In this document: positions 1 through 7,762 of the stretch, piece by piece
Numbering within the stretch: position 1 is the stretch's first letter
How the letters are laid out: the number at the start of each line of letters is the position of its first letter
Assembly: GCA_020437105.1 (NCBI GenBank)
Contig: JAGQWR010000140.1
Location: 1-40,582, forward strand
Direction of reading: 5' to 3'
DNA length: 40,582 bases
Source: Saprospiraceae bacterium
GTDB taxonomy: Bacteria > Bacteroidota > Bacteroidia > Chitinophagales > Saprospiraceae
Notes under the pieces: generated by a model
Told to the model about the DNA's origin: nothing
The model's database searches: none
Seen by the model: the letters and a program-made list of their open reading frames with translations, nothing else
Program-made: the position numbers and the translations under genes

Positions 1-161
1 TATACACAAGCGAAAGTAGTTTGAGAAATTTTAACAAATTTATTTTTTTGGCCTACAAGGCAAAAAACACAGTCATAGCCTTAGCTATGGCGAGTATTTT
101 TAACGCTGAAAAAAAAAAAAAGAAAAAGATAAAAAGCCCAAACCACTTTCGTTTGGGTATA
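1..161. mobile_element. MITE-like short element with terminal inverted repeats
   Basis: Bases 1-23 (begins TATACACAAG, ends GTTTG) and the reverse complement of 139-161 (begins TATACCCAAA, ends GTTTG) match at 20 of 23 positions, so this stretch is bounded by terminal inverted repeats. The interior has a short palindrome (CATAGC at 74-79, GCTATG at 84-89) and an A-rich tract at 109-136. No transposase or credible gene lies inside, so it would be a non-autonomous element. The left flank is outside the window, so a target duplication cannot be tested and the element could extend further left. Related end sequences occur at 27289-27312 and 40561-40582. Confidence 0.55.
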
Positions 162-243
162 TGTATGGCAAAGTACATGGATGAAAATCATGTTTCTCGT
201 CTGACTAAAGTCATATCATGCAAACGGAAAGAGGGATAAATTA

Positions 244-259
244 GAACAATTATTTGTTC
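244..259. promoter_or_regulatory. Short inverted repeat upstream of small membrane protein
   Basis: GAACAA (244-249) and TTGTTC (254-259) form a perfect 6-bp inverted repeat with a 4-base spacer, 28 bases before the ATG at 288. It could be an operator or a hairpin in the 5' leader. A repeat this short can arise by chance. Confidence 0.25.
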
Positions 260-287
260 CAATTGCAAAAACCTTCAACCATCGATT

Positions 288-695
288 ATGAAAAGGATTC
301 TTATCTCCGCACTAATCTCCGGGCTTGTTTTATTTGCTTTTAGCTACCTCATACTATTTGTCTCCATCAAGTTTTTTCCGACTATGTTGGAAGAATATTA
401 TAATCCGGTATTTTGGCCGGGAAGCGAACGTGCCCTCTTATTCTATTTTCATCCATTTGTACTTTCTCTGGCGCTTGCCTGGTTTTGGAACCGGGTTAAA
501 TCCATTTTTAAGGGAAATACCGTTTTAAAAGGCTTGGAATTTGGGTTAGTATATGGCTTAATTGCAACATTACCTGCCATGTGGATCTGCTTTAGTGCAC
601 TAAACGTAACATTGGGCATCGTAATTACCTGGTTGGTCTATGGGGTTACCCAGGCAATTATTGCCGGGTTGATTTTTGCCAGGATGAATCCATAA
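288..695 (+). CDS. Small polytopic membrane protein of unknown function
   Basis: A 135-residue protein starting at an ATG followed by Lys-Arg. It shows about four hydrophobic segments (roughly residues 4-28, 48-66, 83-104 and 107-131), joined by a short basic loop around residues 67-80 (NRVKSIFKGN). The first segment could act as an uncleaved signal anchor. I see no catalytic motif and do not recognise the family, so no function is assigned. It is followed by a good intrinsic terminator and is probably a single-gene transcript. The start is supported by a short inverted repeat 28 bases upstream and by the lack of an alternative ATG before the first membrane segment. Confidence 0.75.
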   Translation: MKRILISALISGLVLFAFSYLILFVSIKFFPTMLEEYYNPVFWPGSERALLFYFHPFVLSLALAWFWNRVKSIFKGNTVLKGLEFGLVYGLIATLPAMWICFSALNVTLGIVITWLVYGVTQAIIAGLIFARMNP

Positions 696-736
696 AAGAG
701 CCATTACTTATTTGAAATATATTGTTGTTAAAACTG

Positions 737-778
737 CATCATTACCACACATTAAATTGGGTAATGATGTGGTTTTTT
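737..778 (+). terminator. Intrinsic terminator after the 288-695 gene
   Basis: A 10-bp perfect stem (CATCATTACC at 737-746 with GGTAATGATG at 760-769) with a 13-base loop is followed by a T6 run at 773-778. It lies between convergent genes and could also slow transcription from the other side. Confidence 0.85.
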
Positions 779-788
779 GCTTTTATAC

Positions 789-2036
789 TCATTTAGGCCT
801 CAGTCTTATTACCCGTGCAATCGATTTAAAATAATTGTTAGTCCATTTTAGTGAATTCTCCTTATTCCCGATGTTTAGAAATAAGGAAAGAAATAAATAC
901 AACAAAACAACCAGTAAATAATTACCCGAATATTGAGTCATCATAAGAGAGACTAGAAAAATACTACAGATTAACCGGAAAGATTCCCAGTTAATAAAAC
1001 CTGGTCGAATATTTTTATTGAAGATAAGTGTGCTTATTGATAAGGAAGAAACCAGTATTCCTGAAAACAAAAGGAGTTCCCAGATAGAAAGCATATTTTT
1101 AAAAACCAATAATAATATAACTCCAATAACACATATAGTGGTTTGAAAGTAAGCATATGATCTTTGTAAGGTTGTAATAGAAACAGAACCTTGGACTGGA
1201 GTACCTTCAGTTGATTGGACTTCATCGGGAACCCAATCAGGAGGCATGACCAATAGCTTGAATTTATTATACCATTGTTTGGTTTTTGATATCGTTTTCC
1301 AGAGATAAAAATAATGGTGTCCGATAGCTACAACCGGACTATTATCGACATAATGTCCTTTTATCCCATATTGCACCTCTTCGGTTTCGCGTTGCAAGGT
1401 GCCAAAGAGATAATCCCAGATCAATAATACAGAACCGAAGTTTTTATCAATATAAATATCATTTTTACCGTGGTGTACCCTGTGCAGAGATGGCGTGACA
1501 AAGATCTTTTCCAGAAAACCGAGTTTAGAAATATATTGGGTGTGCAGGAAAAAATCATGAATCCCCGAAATTTTCAGAATAACAATTAATACAATTGGAG
1601 AGAAACCAAAGACGGGCAAGACCGCCCAAAAAATAATCCGGTTGATCCCTTGAAAAAAGGAGGTTCTGAAGCCGTTTGTCAAATTGAAATACTCAGAAGA
1701 ATGATGCGTGACATGGCCTGCCCAGAAGATGTTCATGGTATGGGAGAGCCTGTGATACCAATAGGATAAAAAATCAACGGCAAAAAAGGCCAGCACCCAT
1801 TGCATCCAGTTATTATCAATTTCCAATATTCGGAAATGAGTATATACATATTCGAGAACCACAAACAGCGCAACAAAATAAAAAAGAGAGCTAATCTGAT
1901 CGATTGCACCGATAGTCATGTTCATGACGGTGTTGCCCGTAGCATATACCTGATCCTCTTTTTTTTGACTGATATACCATTCGATACCGACTAATAATAG
2001 GAAGATCGGTATGAATAAAGCAATGGCGTTTAACAT
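789..2036 (-). CDS. Sterol desaturase / fatty acid hydroxylase superfamily membrane protein (AGMO-like)
   Basis: A 415-residue membrane protein with the histidine clusters of the fatty acid hydroxylase superfamily (PF04116): HRLSH at 95-99, HVTHH at 108-112, HDFFLH at 160-165 and HRVHH at 185-189. In this family these bind a di-iron centre that hydroxylates or desaturates a lipid C-H bond in the membrane. Several hydrophobic helices precede the first cluster. About 150 further residues with more helices follow the last one (280-400), an architecture that recalls alkylglycerol monooxygenase (TMEM195) more than the short C-4 methyl sterol oxidases. The substrate cannot be read from sequence; an ether lipid or a membrane fatty acid is a reasonable guess. 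It is divergent from another di-iron lipid enzyme at 2309, suggesting a shared membrane-modification role. Confidence 0.85.
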   Translation of the reverse strand: MLNAIALFIPIFLLLVGIEWYISQKKEDQVYATGNTVMNMTIGAIDQISSLFYFVALFVVLEYVYTHFRILEIDNNWMQWVLAFFAVDFLSYWYHRLSHTMNIFWAGHVTHHSSEYFNLTNGFRTSFFQGINRIIFWAVLPVFGFSPIVLIVILKISGIHDFFLHTQYISKLGFLEKIFVTPSLHRVHHGKNDIYIDKNFGSVLLIWDYLFGTLQRETEEVQYGIKGHYVDNSPVVAIGHHYFYLWKTISKTKQWYNKFKLLVMPPDWVPDEVQSTEGTPVQGSVSITTLQRSYAYFQTTICVIGVILLLVFKNMLSIWELLLFSGILVSSLSISTLIFNKNIRPGFINWESFRLICSIFLVSLMMTQYSGNYLLVVLLYLFLSLFLNIGNKENSLKWTNNYFKSIARVIRLRPK

Positions 2037-2167
2037 TCAGAATTTACGTGCTTAGGCTGGTTAAAAAAGTCAGCCTTATGTTGTTTGTCCTCTTTGCCGT
2101 TTAGCATCTCCCTTCCTTTATACTAATGTTCTCAGGATATCATTTGTTGAGCGACGGCTTATCGGCG

Positions 2168-2175
2168 CAAATTTA
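2168..2175 (-). promoter_or_regulatory. Candidate -7 box for the AGMO-like gene
   Basis: Read on the minus strand this is TAAATTTG, an exact match to the Bacteroidota -7 consensus TAnnTTTG. It would give a leader of about 125 bases before the ATG at 2036. I see no clear -33 TTTG at the right distance, so support is partial. Confidence 0.4.
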
Positions 2176-2217
2176 CACGATTCGATCCACTTGATTAGTT
2201 TTAAATGATGAATGGTG

Positions 2218-2233
2218 CCACATGATCATGTGG
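2218..2233. promoter_or_regulatory. Perfect 16-bp palindrome, candidate operator
   Basis: CCACATGATCATGTGG is a perfect palindrome in the gap between the two divergent lipid enzymes. It directly abuts the candidate -33 element (2235-2238) of the desaturase. Its size and symmetry fit a dimeric repressor site such as a TetR- or MarR-type operator. No regulator gene sits next to it, so the binding protein is unknown. Confidence 0.5.
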
Positions 2234-2234
2234 T

Positions 2235-2264
2235 TTTGGTGCTGTCTGATTACCCTGATCTTTG
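2235..2264 (+). promoter_or_regulatory. Candidate promoter of the fatty acid desaturase
   Basis: TTTG at 2235-2238, 18 bases, then GATCTTTG at 2257-2264, one mismatch from the Bacteroidota -7 box TAnnTTTG. Transcription would start near 2270, about 40 bases before the ATG at 2309. The 2218-2233 palindrome touches its upstream edge. Confidence 0.45.
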
Positions 2265-2308
2265 GATTGTTAACCACTTAAAATTCCAAGTATCCAAAAT
2301 AACAGATC

Positions 2309-3274
2309 ATGGCACATCATCATGCACCCGATTTAAAGGTCAATGTCGATCCTAAACTCCTAAAACCCCTGTTTAAAACCCAGGCACACCGACACCTGTT
2401 TGCTCTGGTATTTGATTGGGTGCTTATGCTGGCCACCATCGTACTATGTATTCGTTTTTTTAACCCGATCGTATATATTCTTGCAGTGATCGTGATTGGT
2501 GCCCGTATGCATGCCATGGCCATTTTAATGCACGATGCGACTCATTTCCGATTTTTGAAAAACAGGAAATGGAATGATTTAATTACTAATCTGGTAACCA
2601 TGTATCCTCTATTTACCTCCATTGAGGTATATCGTGAAAATCACCTGAAGCATCATAAACACCTAAATACAGACCATGATCCGGATTGGGTCTCCAAATT
2701 GGGGAAAAAGGAATTCACCTTTCCGAAGTCTAAAATGGAATTTTTGAGTACCATTTTTTCATACTTCACCCTGTTTCAGGGGTTAAAAGACGCTATTTGG
2801 TTTTTTAAACGATTCCAGGCACCGGCAAATTCGGGTGCTCGGGCATTTAAAATTACCCCGAAAGGGGTGTTTTATGTCATACTCTTTGCCGGACTAACGC
2901 TGGCAGGCGGCTGGAAATATTTTGCTATCTTTTGGGTTGTACCTTATCTCTCTACCTTTTTTATGTTCCAATACATCCGCAGTGTAGCAGAGCATTTTGG
3001 CGAACTGACCTACGATGACCTATTGACCTCGACACGCACGGTCATGCCACATACGCTGGAGCGTTTTTTACTGGCTCCGCACCAGGTTGGTTATCACTTA
3101 GAACATCACTTATACCCGGGCGTGCCATTTTATAATCTCCCTAAATTGCATAAGCTCCTGATGGCCGAAGCAGATTACAAAGAAAAAGCCCATGTGACTT
3201 ATGGTTATATCAGCGGATTAATGAATGAGTTGGGAGGGCAGGAAGTTTATGCAATGGAATCGGACCAACCGTAA
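2309..3274 (+). CDS. Membrane fatty acid desaturase family protein
   Basis: A 321-residue protein with the three histidine boxes of the membrane fatty acid desaturase family (PF00487): HDATH at 75-79, HLKHH at 112-116 and HLEHH at 263-267, the last followed by LYPGVPFYNL as is typical. In the family these eight histidines hold a di-iron site that introduces a double bond or hydroxyl group into an acyl chain, using O2 and an electron donor. Hydrophobic segments lie around 32-65, 150-166 and 186-226. The N-terminus MAHHHAP is unusually His-rich but has no recognised role. Regiochemistry cannot be inferred. It has its own likely promoter at 2235-2264 and is followed 27 bases later by an unrelated secreted protein gene. 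Confidence 0.88.
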   Translation: MAHHHAPDLKVNVDPKLLKPLFKTQAHRHLFALVFDWVLMLATIVLCIRFFNPIVYILAVIVIGARMHAMAILMHDATHFRFLKNRKWNDLITNLVTMYPLFTSIEVYRENHLKHHKHLNTDHDPDWVSKLGKKEFTFPKSKMEFLSTIFSYFTLFQGLKDAIWFFKRFQAPANSGARAFKITPKGVFYVILFAGLTLAGGWKYFAIFWVVPYLSTFFMFQYIRSVAEHFGELTYDDLLTSTRTVMPHTLERFLLAPHQVGYHLEHHLYPGVPFYNLPKLHKLLMAEADYKEKAHVTYGYISGLMNELGGQEVYAMESDQP

Positions 3275-3301
3275 AATTAAGTAAATCCCAGGCCTTTAAA
3301 T

Positions 3302-6300
3302 ATGACACAATTTTTAAATCATTTACAGATGAGAACCTTTACACCCCTTTTTTTAATTTGTGTATTACCTTTTCTTTTATCCGGACAACAGATTTCACCC
3401 AACCTGAATTTTGGAACGGATGGATTTATCAGTCAAGTCAATTCACCTGGCTACTATGGAAAAGGATTAGAAGTTTATTCCGATGGAGACATATTAATTT
3501 TAGAAGTTAACCCTGGTTGGGGTGTTGAAAGCTTCACGACTTACCGCTATAATCCGGATGGAACACCTGATCTTAGCTGGGGTTCTAATGGTGCCGCAGC
3601 CCAGTCAGCTTCTGCAGATTTTGACGCGGGTCAGGATTATACTGATTTTAAGGTCCTGGACGATAATGAGGCTATCTTGCTATATGAGGGAAATAATTGG
3701 GGTAATTATGTTCAAAATGCAGATGGGCAGATTTACGGTTTAGACGATGTTGGAAATCTATCTTATTCCTTTTCTTTGGACTATAATTTTGATGATGATA
3801 CAGATGACCATTTTTATGGAATAGAGGATATCCCGGGCACGGGATACAGGGTATTTGGTTATACAGACGATCCCCTGTATTTTAACTATTATCTTTGGGT
3901 AGCATCATTTGGGAGTAGTCTGGAAGACACCTACCTGTATTTCGACGGGACGGAGAAAGCCTTTCACACTGCTACGCTTCCAAACGGTAACTATTTAATT
4001 GGGGGTACATTTTTTGGGCAGGCGGGTGTCGTTGCCCGGAGCAGTACCTATTCAATTGATACCAACTTTGGAGCAGATGGTTTTGCACTGCTTCCAGGTG
4101 GCGCAGTCATAAAATTATATGTCCAGCCTGACGGGAAAATTTTAGCAACAACCAGTTTGGGTATTTTTCGGCTAAACGCGAATGGAAGTTTAGATACCTC
4201 CTATGGAAACAATGGCTCCATCTCTGCTTATGGATCCGGATATAGGGTTGAAATTTTTTGTGATGGCAAGGTTATTTTTGCAAACACAGATGGTACGATT
4301 CGTCAGTACTTGCCGGATGGCACATTAAATCCGGACTTCGGAACGGATGGTGTTTATACTGTCCAGTATAATGGAAGTGATTTGCCAATTACAGATTTTG
4401 AATTGGTTGGAGACACCTCCTTTATTGTTTTTGGAACCTTAAATAACGAAATGGTCGTTGGAAGTTTTGATTTAGCCAGTTCTGCAAATGATATGGGGAT
4501 ACAACAAATTTTGAATCCTGTTTCCGGAGAACCAACAGCCATAGAAGAGGTTACGGTGATTATTAAAAATTATGGACAGGATCAACAACAGGACTTTGAT
4601 GTAGGATATCAAATCAATAGTGAAGCACCAGTTTTGGAAACAATTAACCAGCTTTTAGCACCCGGTGAATCAATAACATATACATTCAATGCGACAGCTG
4701 ACCTTTCTGCTCCGGGTTTTTATCAGGTACAGGCATTTTCCAGCCTTGCCGGAGATAATAGCTTGTTTAATGATACCGTCTCTATTGTAGTTGAGCACAA
4801 TCCGGGATTAAATGTCGGCCTTTCCAACCTTGCCCCACAGGAGAGTTGCGGGTCAGGTTTTGGTTTTCAGGTAGAGCTTAGCAACTTCGGAACGGAAACC
4901 ATTACTTCTGTTGATTTTGAAGTAACTATTGATGGAGGAATACCAGAAATGTTTAACTGGACAGGTAACCTCTTACCCCTGACATCAGAAATTGTATTAT
5001 ACAGTACCACTGATTTTGGAGCAGGAGAATACGACGTCAGTATCACTGCAGCAATGATCAATAATGAACCCGATGCAGAAACCAGCGATAACACGCTTGG
5101 CGCCTCAGCGTTTAGTGGCGAGCTAATATCAGGAAATACCATTTACCTGGATTTTGAGACTGATGGATTTCCCTCTGAAACTTACTGGGCTATTTTTAAT
5201 GAAAATGGTTCTTCTATTGCAAGCGGAGGGCCATATTTAGCTCCAAACACACATTATTATCATACCCTTTGTTTACCCGAAAATTTTAATCCGAATTGTT
5301 ATGTCTTAAAATTATGGGATACTTATGGCGATGGTCTGAATGGTACGGTAGAAATTAAGAATGATATGGATGAGGTGCTCATTTTTGTAGATGATTTTAA
5401 TGACAATTTTGAGCCTTATGATTTCTGTTATTATCCATGTTTGACGGGCACCCTATCATCCGTAGCTTCAGGTGCCTCCCTGCCAAATCCCGGATCAATT
5501 AGTGTAAACATTAATGATTCAGACGATATCCTCCAATACAGTATTGATGGTGGTCAAACGTTCCAGTCAGAGAATATATTTACAGATCTCCCGGCAGGTA
5601 ATTATGATGTTTTAGTACTTGACGAAGATGGCTGCGAATTGAATTTAACCATCGAAGTTTTGGGCTGTACCATAAACAGTACTGTAAATGCTACGCTGGA
5701 ATCTGGAGCCGGGATGTCTGATGCAACGATAACAATAGTTGCTTTAGATGGATACGGAAGTTTAAGTTATAGTATTGATGGCGGGCAGACCTATCAGTCA
5801 GAGCCGCTATTTGAAGGACTGGAAGGCGGTATATACGACGTTTCGGTATTAGATAGCGAAGGTTGCTTATGGGCTGAATCTATTGAAGTACTTACCTGTA
5901 CATTAGAGTTCACCGTTCAGATCACGGAAGAATCGACGGCTGCTGCACAAGATGGTACAATTGAGATTTCTCCTATTAATGGATTCGGCGATATTCAATA
6001 TAGTATTGATGGCGGCATAACGTTTCAGTCAGAACCAAATTTTGAAGGCCTTTCTGCTGGCATTTATACAGTATTAGTACAGGATTCAGAAGGATGCCTG
6101 GCAGAACAGGAAGTCGAGGTGGGCGTGAATACGGCTCTGCTCCAATTATCTGAAAACCTTATGTTCCAATGTTGGCCTAATCCGACAAGTGGCCAATTAA
6201 ATATCCGCCTGGATGGAAAATTTAATAATTCCGATCAGGGCATTTTTAAATTAATGGATGTAAGTGGCCGCTTAATTAAACAGGTAATTCTATCAAATAC

Positions 6301-6409
6301 CGGAAACTTCCAGTCCTCCTTGGAACTCCAGGAATTTTCAGCTGGTATTTATTTCTGGTCGATTGAATTTGACGGCCATAGCAATCACGGAAGAATTATC
6401 AAACAATAG
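3302..6409 (+). CDS. Large T9SS-secreted protein with delta-60, CARDB-like and SprB repeats
   Basis: A 1035-residue secreted multidomain protein. The N-terminus carries a signal peptide; starting at the internal Met11 (base 3332, MRTFTPLFLICVLP) would give a more typical one. Residues about 25-390 contain delta-60-type repeats (motifs such as NPDFGTDG, QPDGKILATT, NGSLDTSYGNNG). Residues about 395-610 resemble tandem CARDB-like beta-sandwiches. Residues about 615-710 hold a module with the motif DTYGDGLNG, common in T9SS proteins. Three SprB-type repeats follow, each centred on YSIDGG near residues 747, 823 and 900. The last 80 residues form a T9SS type-A sorting domain (WPNPTSGQLNI, ending GRIIKQ). 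It is probably exported and anchored at the cell surface; adhesion is a guess. A strong terminator follows. Confidence 0.88.
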   Translation: MTQFLNHLQMRTFTPLFLICVLPFLLSGQQISPNLNFGTDGFISQVNSPGYYGKGLEVYSDGDILILEVNPGWGVESFTTYRYNPDGTPDLSWGSNGAAAQSASADFDAGQDYTDFKVLDDNEAILLYEGNNWGNYVQNADGQIYGLDDVGNLSYSFSLDYNFDDDTDDHFYGIEDIPGTGYRVFGYTDDPLYFNYYLWVASFGSSLEDTYLYFDGTEKAFHTATLPNGNYLIGGTFFGQAGVVARSSTYSIDTNFGADGFALLPGGAVIKLYVQPDGKILATTSLGIFRLNANGSLDTSYGNNGSISAYGSGYRVEIFCDGKVIFANTDGTIRQYLPDGTLNPDFGTDGVYTVQYNGSDLPITDFELVGDTSFIVFGTLNNEMVVGSFDLASSANDMGIQQILNPVSGEPTAIEEVTVIIKNYGQDQQQDFDVGYQINSEAPVLETINQLLAPGESITYTFNATADLSAPGFYQVQAFSSLAGDNSLFNDTVSIVVEHNPGLNVGLSNLAPQESCGSGFGFQVELSNFGTETITSVDFEVTIDGGIPEMFNWTGNLLPLTSEIVLYSTTDFGAGEYDVSITAAMINNEPDAETSDNTLGASAFSGELISGNTIYLDFETDGFPSETYWAIFNENGSSIASGGPYLAPNTHYYHTLCLPENFNPNCYVLKLWDTYGDGLNGTVEIKNDMDEVLIFVDDFNDNFEPYDFCYYPCLTGTLSSVASGASLPNPGSISVNINDSDDILQYSIDGGQTFQSENIFTDLPAGNYDVLVLDEDGCELNLTIEVLGCTINSTVNATLESGAGMSDATITIVALDGYGSLSYSIDGGQTYQSEPLFEGLEGGIYDVSVLDSEGCLWAESIEVLTCTLEFTVQITEESTAAAQDGTIEISPINGFGDIQYSIDGGITFQSEPNFEGLSAGIYTVLVQDSEGCLAEQEVEVGVNTALLQLSENLMFQCWPNPTSGQLNIRLDGKFNNSDQGIFKLMDVSGRLIKQVILSNTGNFQSSLELQEFSAGIYFWSIEFDGHSNHGRIIKQ
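5539..6110 (+). repeat. Three tandem SprB-type coding repeats
   Basis: The sequence encoding YSIDGGxTxQSE recurs near 5540, 5771 and 6002, a period of about 231 bases (77 codons). The copies have diverged at the DNA level but keep the motif order: SIDGG, then LxAGxYxVxVxDxxGC. This is the SprB repeat pattern of Bacteroidota surface proteins. Confidence 0.75.
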
Positions 6410-6427
6410 AGAATTAATTCCTAAGTA

Positions 6428-6463
6428 AAAAGTCGGCATCGGAGCAATCCGGTACCGACTTTT
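6428..6463. terminator. Intrinsic terminator between convergent genes
   Basis: AAAAGTCGG (6428-6436) pairs with CCGACTTTT (6455-6463). An inner stem CGGA/TCCG is capped by the GNRA-type tetraloop GCAA. The flanking A and T runs make it work in both directions, for the 3302-6409 gene (+) and the acetyltransferase gene (-). Confidence 0.8.
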
Positions 6464-6543
6464 ATTTATTAGAAATGAAGTATATGGTATTGAATAGTTA
6501 TCCAGGTACGTACCATAATTAAAAATTCAACATTAAAAATTAC

Positions 6544-7647
6544 CTAAACTCTTATATAAATCTTCTTTCGATCCAACATCCAGCCCACAGACCAGCAGAC
6601 TAGCATAAAAACAAGCGCAAAAACAAGCGATCCCCAATAAGGACCAATCCATTCAAAACCGGATTCATAGATAAACCGGAAAAGCGATTTTTCGCCATCG
6701 ACCCGGATAAATAACAGGGTGATAGCCAGGTATTCAGAGAGTAAATAAATAGCCAGAGAGTTTTTTCCGAATATTTCGAAAAAATTATATTCCCATTTTT
6801 TAGTAATAAAATCGGTCGTATAAATGATGAGGGAAAGAATAATCAGGTCCAGACCAATGGTCAGTAAGACATAGGAGCTGGTCCATAGTTTTTTATTGAT
6901 GGGTAGCAGCAGATCCCATAAATAAGCGCCTCCCAAACAGAGGGCACCTGCGATTAATAACTTTGCCAGCCGCTCATAATTCAACCCTTCCTTGATAATA
7001 TAGTGGCCCGCTAAATATCCGGCCAGCACATTCACAATGGCAGGCAGGGTACTCAATAACCCTTCCGGATCAAAGGGCAGCCCGTCGCCATGGTATAAAT
7101 GATTGGGACCAAAGACCCAGAGGTCGAAGGTTCTGGCGAAATTTCCTTCCAGGGTATAATCACCAAACCCGGCCAACAAAGCCCAATATCCAAAGAGGAG
7201 TATTCCGGAAATTAAAATCAGATTACGCTTGCTAAAGTAATAGACTAACAAAGCGCCTGCAAAATAACATAGGGCGATTCGTTGTAAAACGCCTAATATG
7301 CGAGTTTCCCCGAAAGGGAATGAAGTTAATGCACCCGATTCATCCCATTTTACAAACGGGAACCAATACATGAGGTAGCCGAGCAGGAAAATGAGTAGGG
7401 TTCGTTTTAGAATTTTTCCAAAAACATCGGATAATGATTTGGTAGCCCATCGTTCTTTTACAAAAGCAAAGGCAGTGCCCACCGCAAATAAAAAAGACGG
7501 GAACACCAGGTCTGTCGGTGTAAATCCATGCCAGTTTGCATGTAACAGGGGGCCAAAGGTATATTGATAATCTCCGGGCGTATTCACGATGATCATTAAA
7601 CAAATCGTGATCCCGCGGAATACATCGAGGGCTTTAAATCGTTTCAT
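6544..7647 (-). CDS. HGSNAT / DUF5009-type membrane acetyltransferase
   Basis: A 367-residue polytopic membrane protein with about ten to eleven helices. It starts MKRFKALDVFRGITICLMI and carries the family landmarks WHGFTPTDLVFPSFLF (about 39-54), RILGVLQRIALCY (about 116-128) and DPEGLLSTLPAIVNVLAGY (about 194-212). This is the pattern of bacterial relatives of heparan-alpha-glucosaminide N-acetyltransferase (DUF5009/YeiB-like). In the human enzyme acetyl is moved from cytosolic acetyl-CoA across the membrane to a terminal glucosamine; in Bacteroidota the acceptor is unknown. His40, in the WHGF motif, may correspond to the catalytic His, but I could not align it. It is divergent from a Tat-type Gfo/Idh/MocA oxidoreductase, a frequent partner in sugar-modifying loci, so amino-sugar metabolism is plausible. 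Confidence 0.85.
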   Translation of the reverse strand: MKRFKALDVFRGITICLMIIVNTPGDYQYTFGPLLHANWHGFTPTDLVFPSFLFAVGTAFAFVKERWATKSLSDVFGKILKRTLLIFLLGYLMYWFPFVKWDESGALTSFPFGETRILGVLQRIALCYFAGALLVYYFSKRNLILISGILLFGYWALLAGFGDYTLEGNFARTFDLWVFGPNHLYHGDGLPFDPEGLLSTLPAIVNVLAGYLAGHYIIKEGLNYERLAKLLIAGALCLGGAYLWDLLLPINKKLWTSSYVLLTIGLDLIILSLIIYTTDFITKKWEYNFFEIFGKNSLAIYLLSEYLAITLLFIRVDGEKSLFRFIYESGFEWIGPYWGSLVFALVFMLVCWSVGWMLDRKKIYIRV

Positions 7648-7762
7648 TGGATTCGTATTGTCCTGTTAATATTACTCAAAAGCAATAAATTTTTTGCTAA
7701 CTTCCTCTGATAATCCTCGCTGAATCCTAAACGGCTTTCGCCGAAAGGCAAAAAATAATACG

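Noticed and set aside
21..239. 72-codon open frame at the left edge
   Set aside because: It runs through the inverted-repeat element and its poly-A tract, giving a Lys-rich low-complexity translation; no start context or protein-like pattern.
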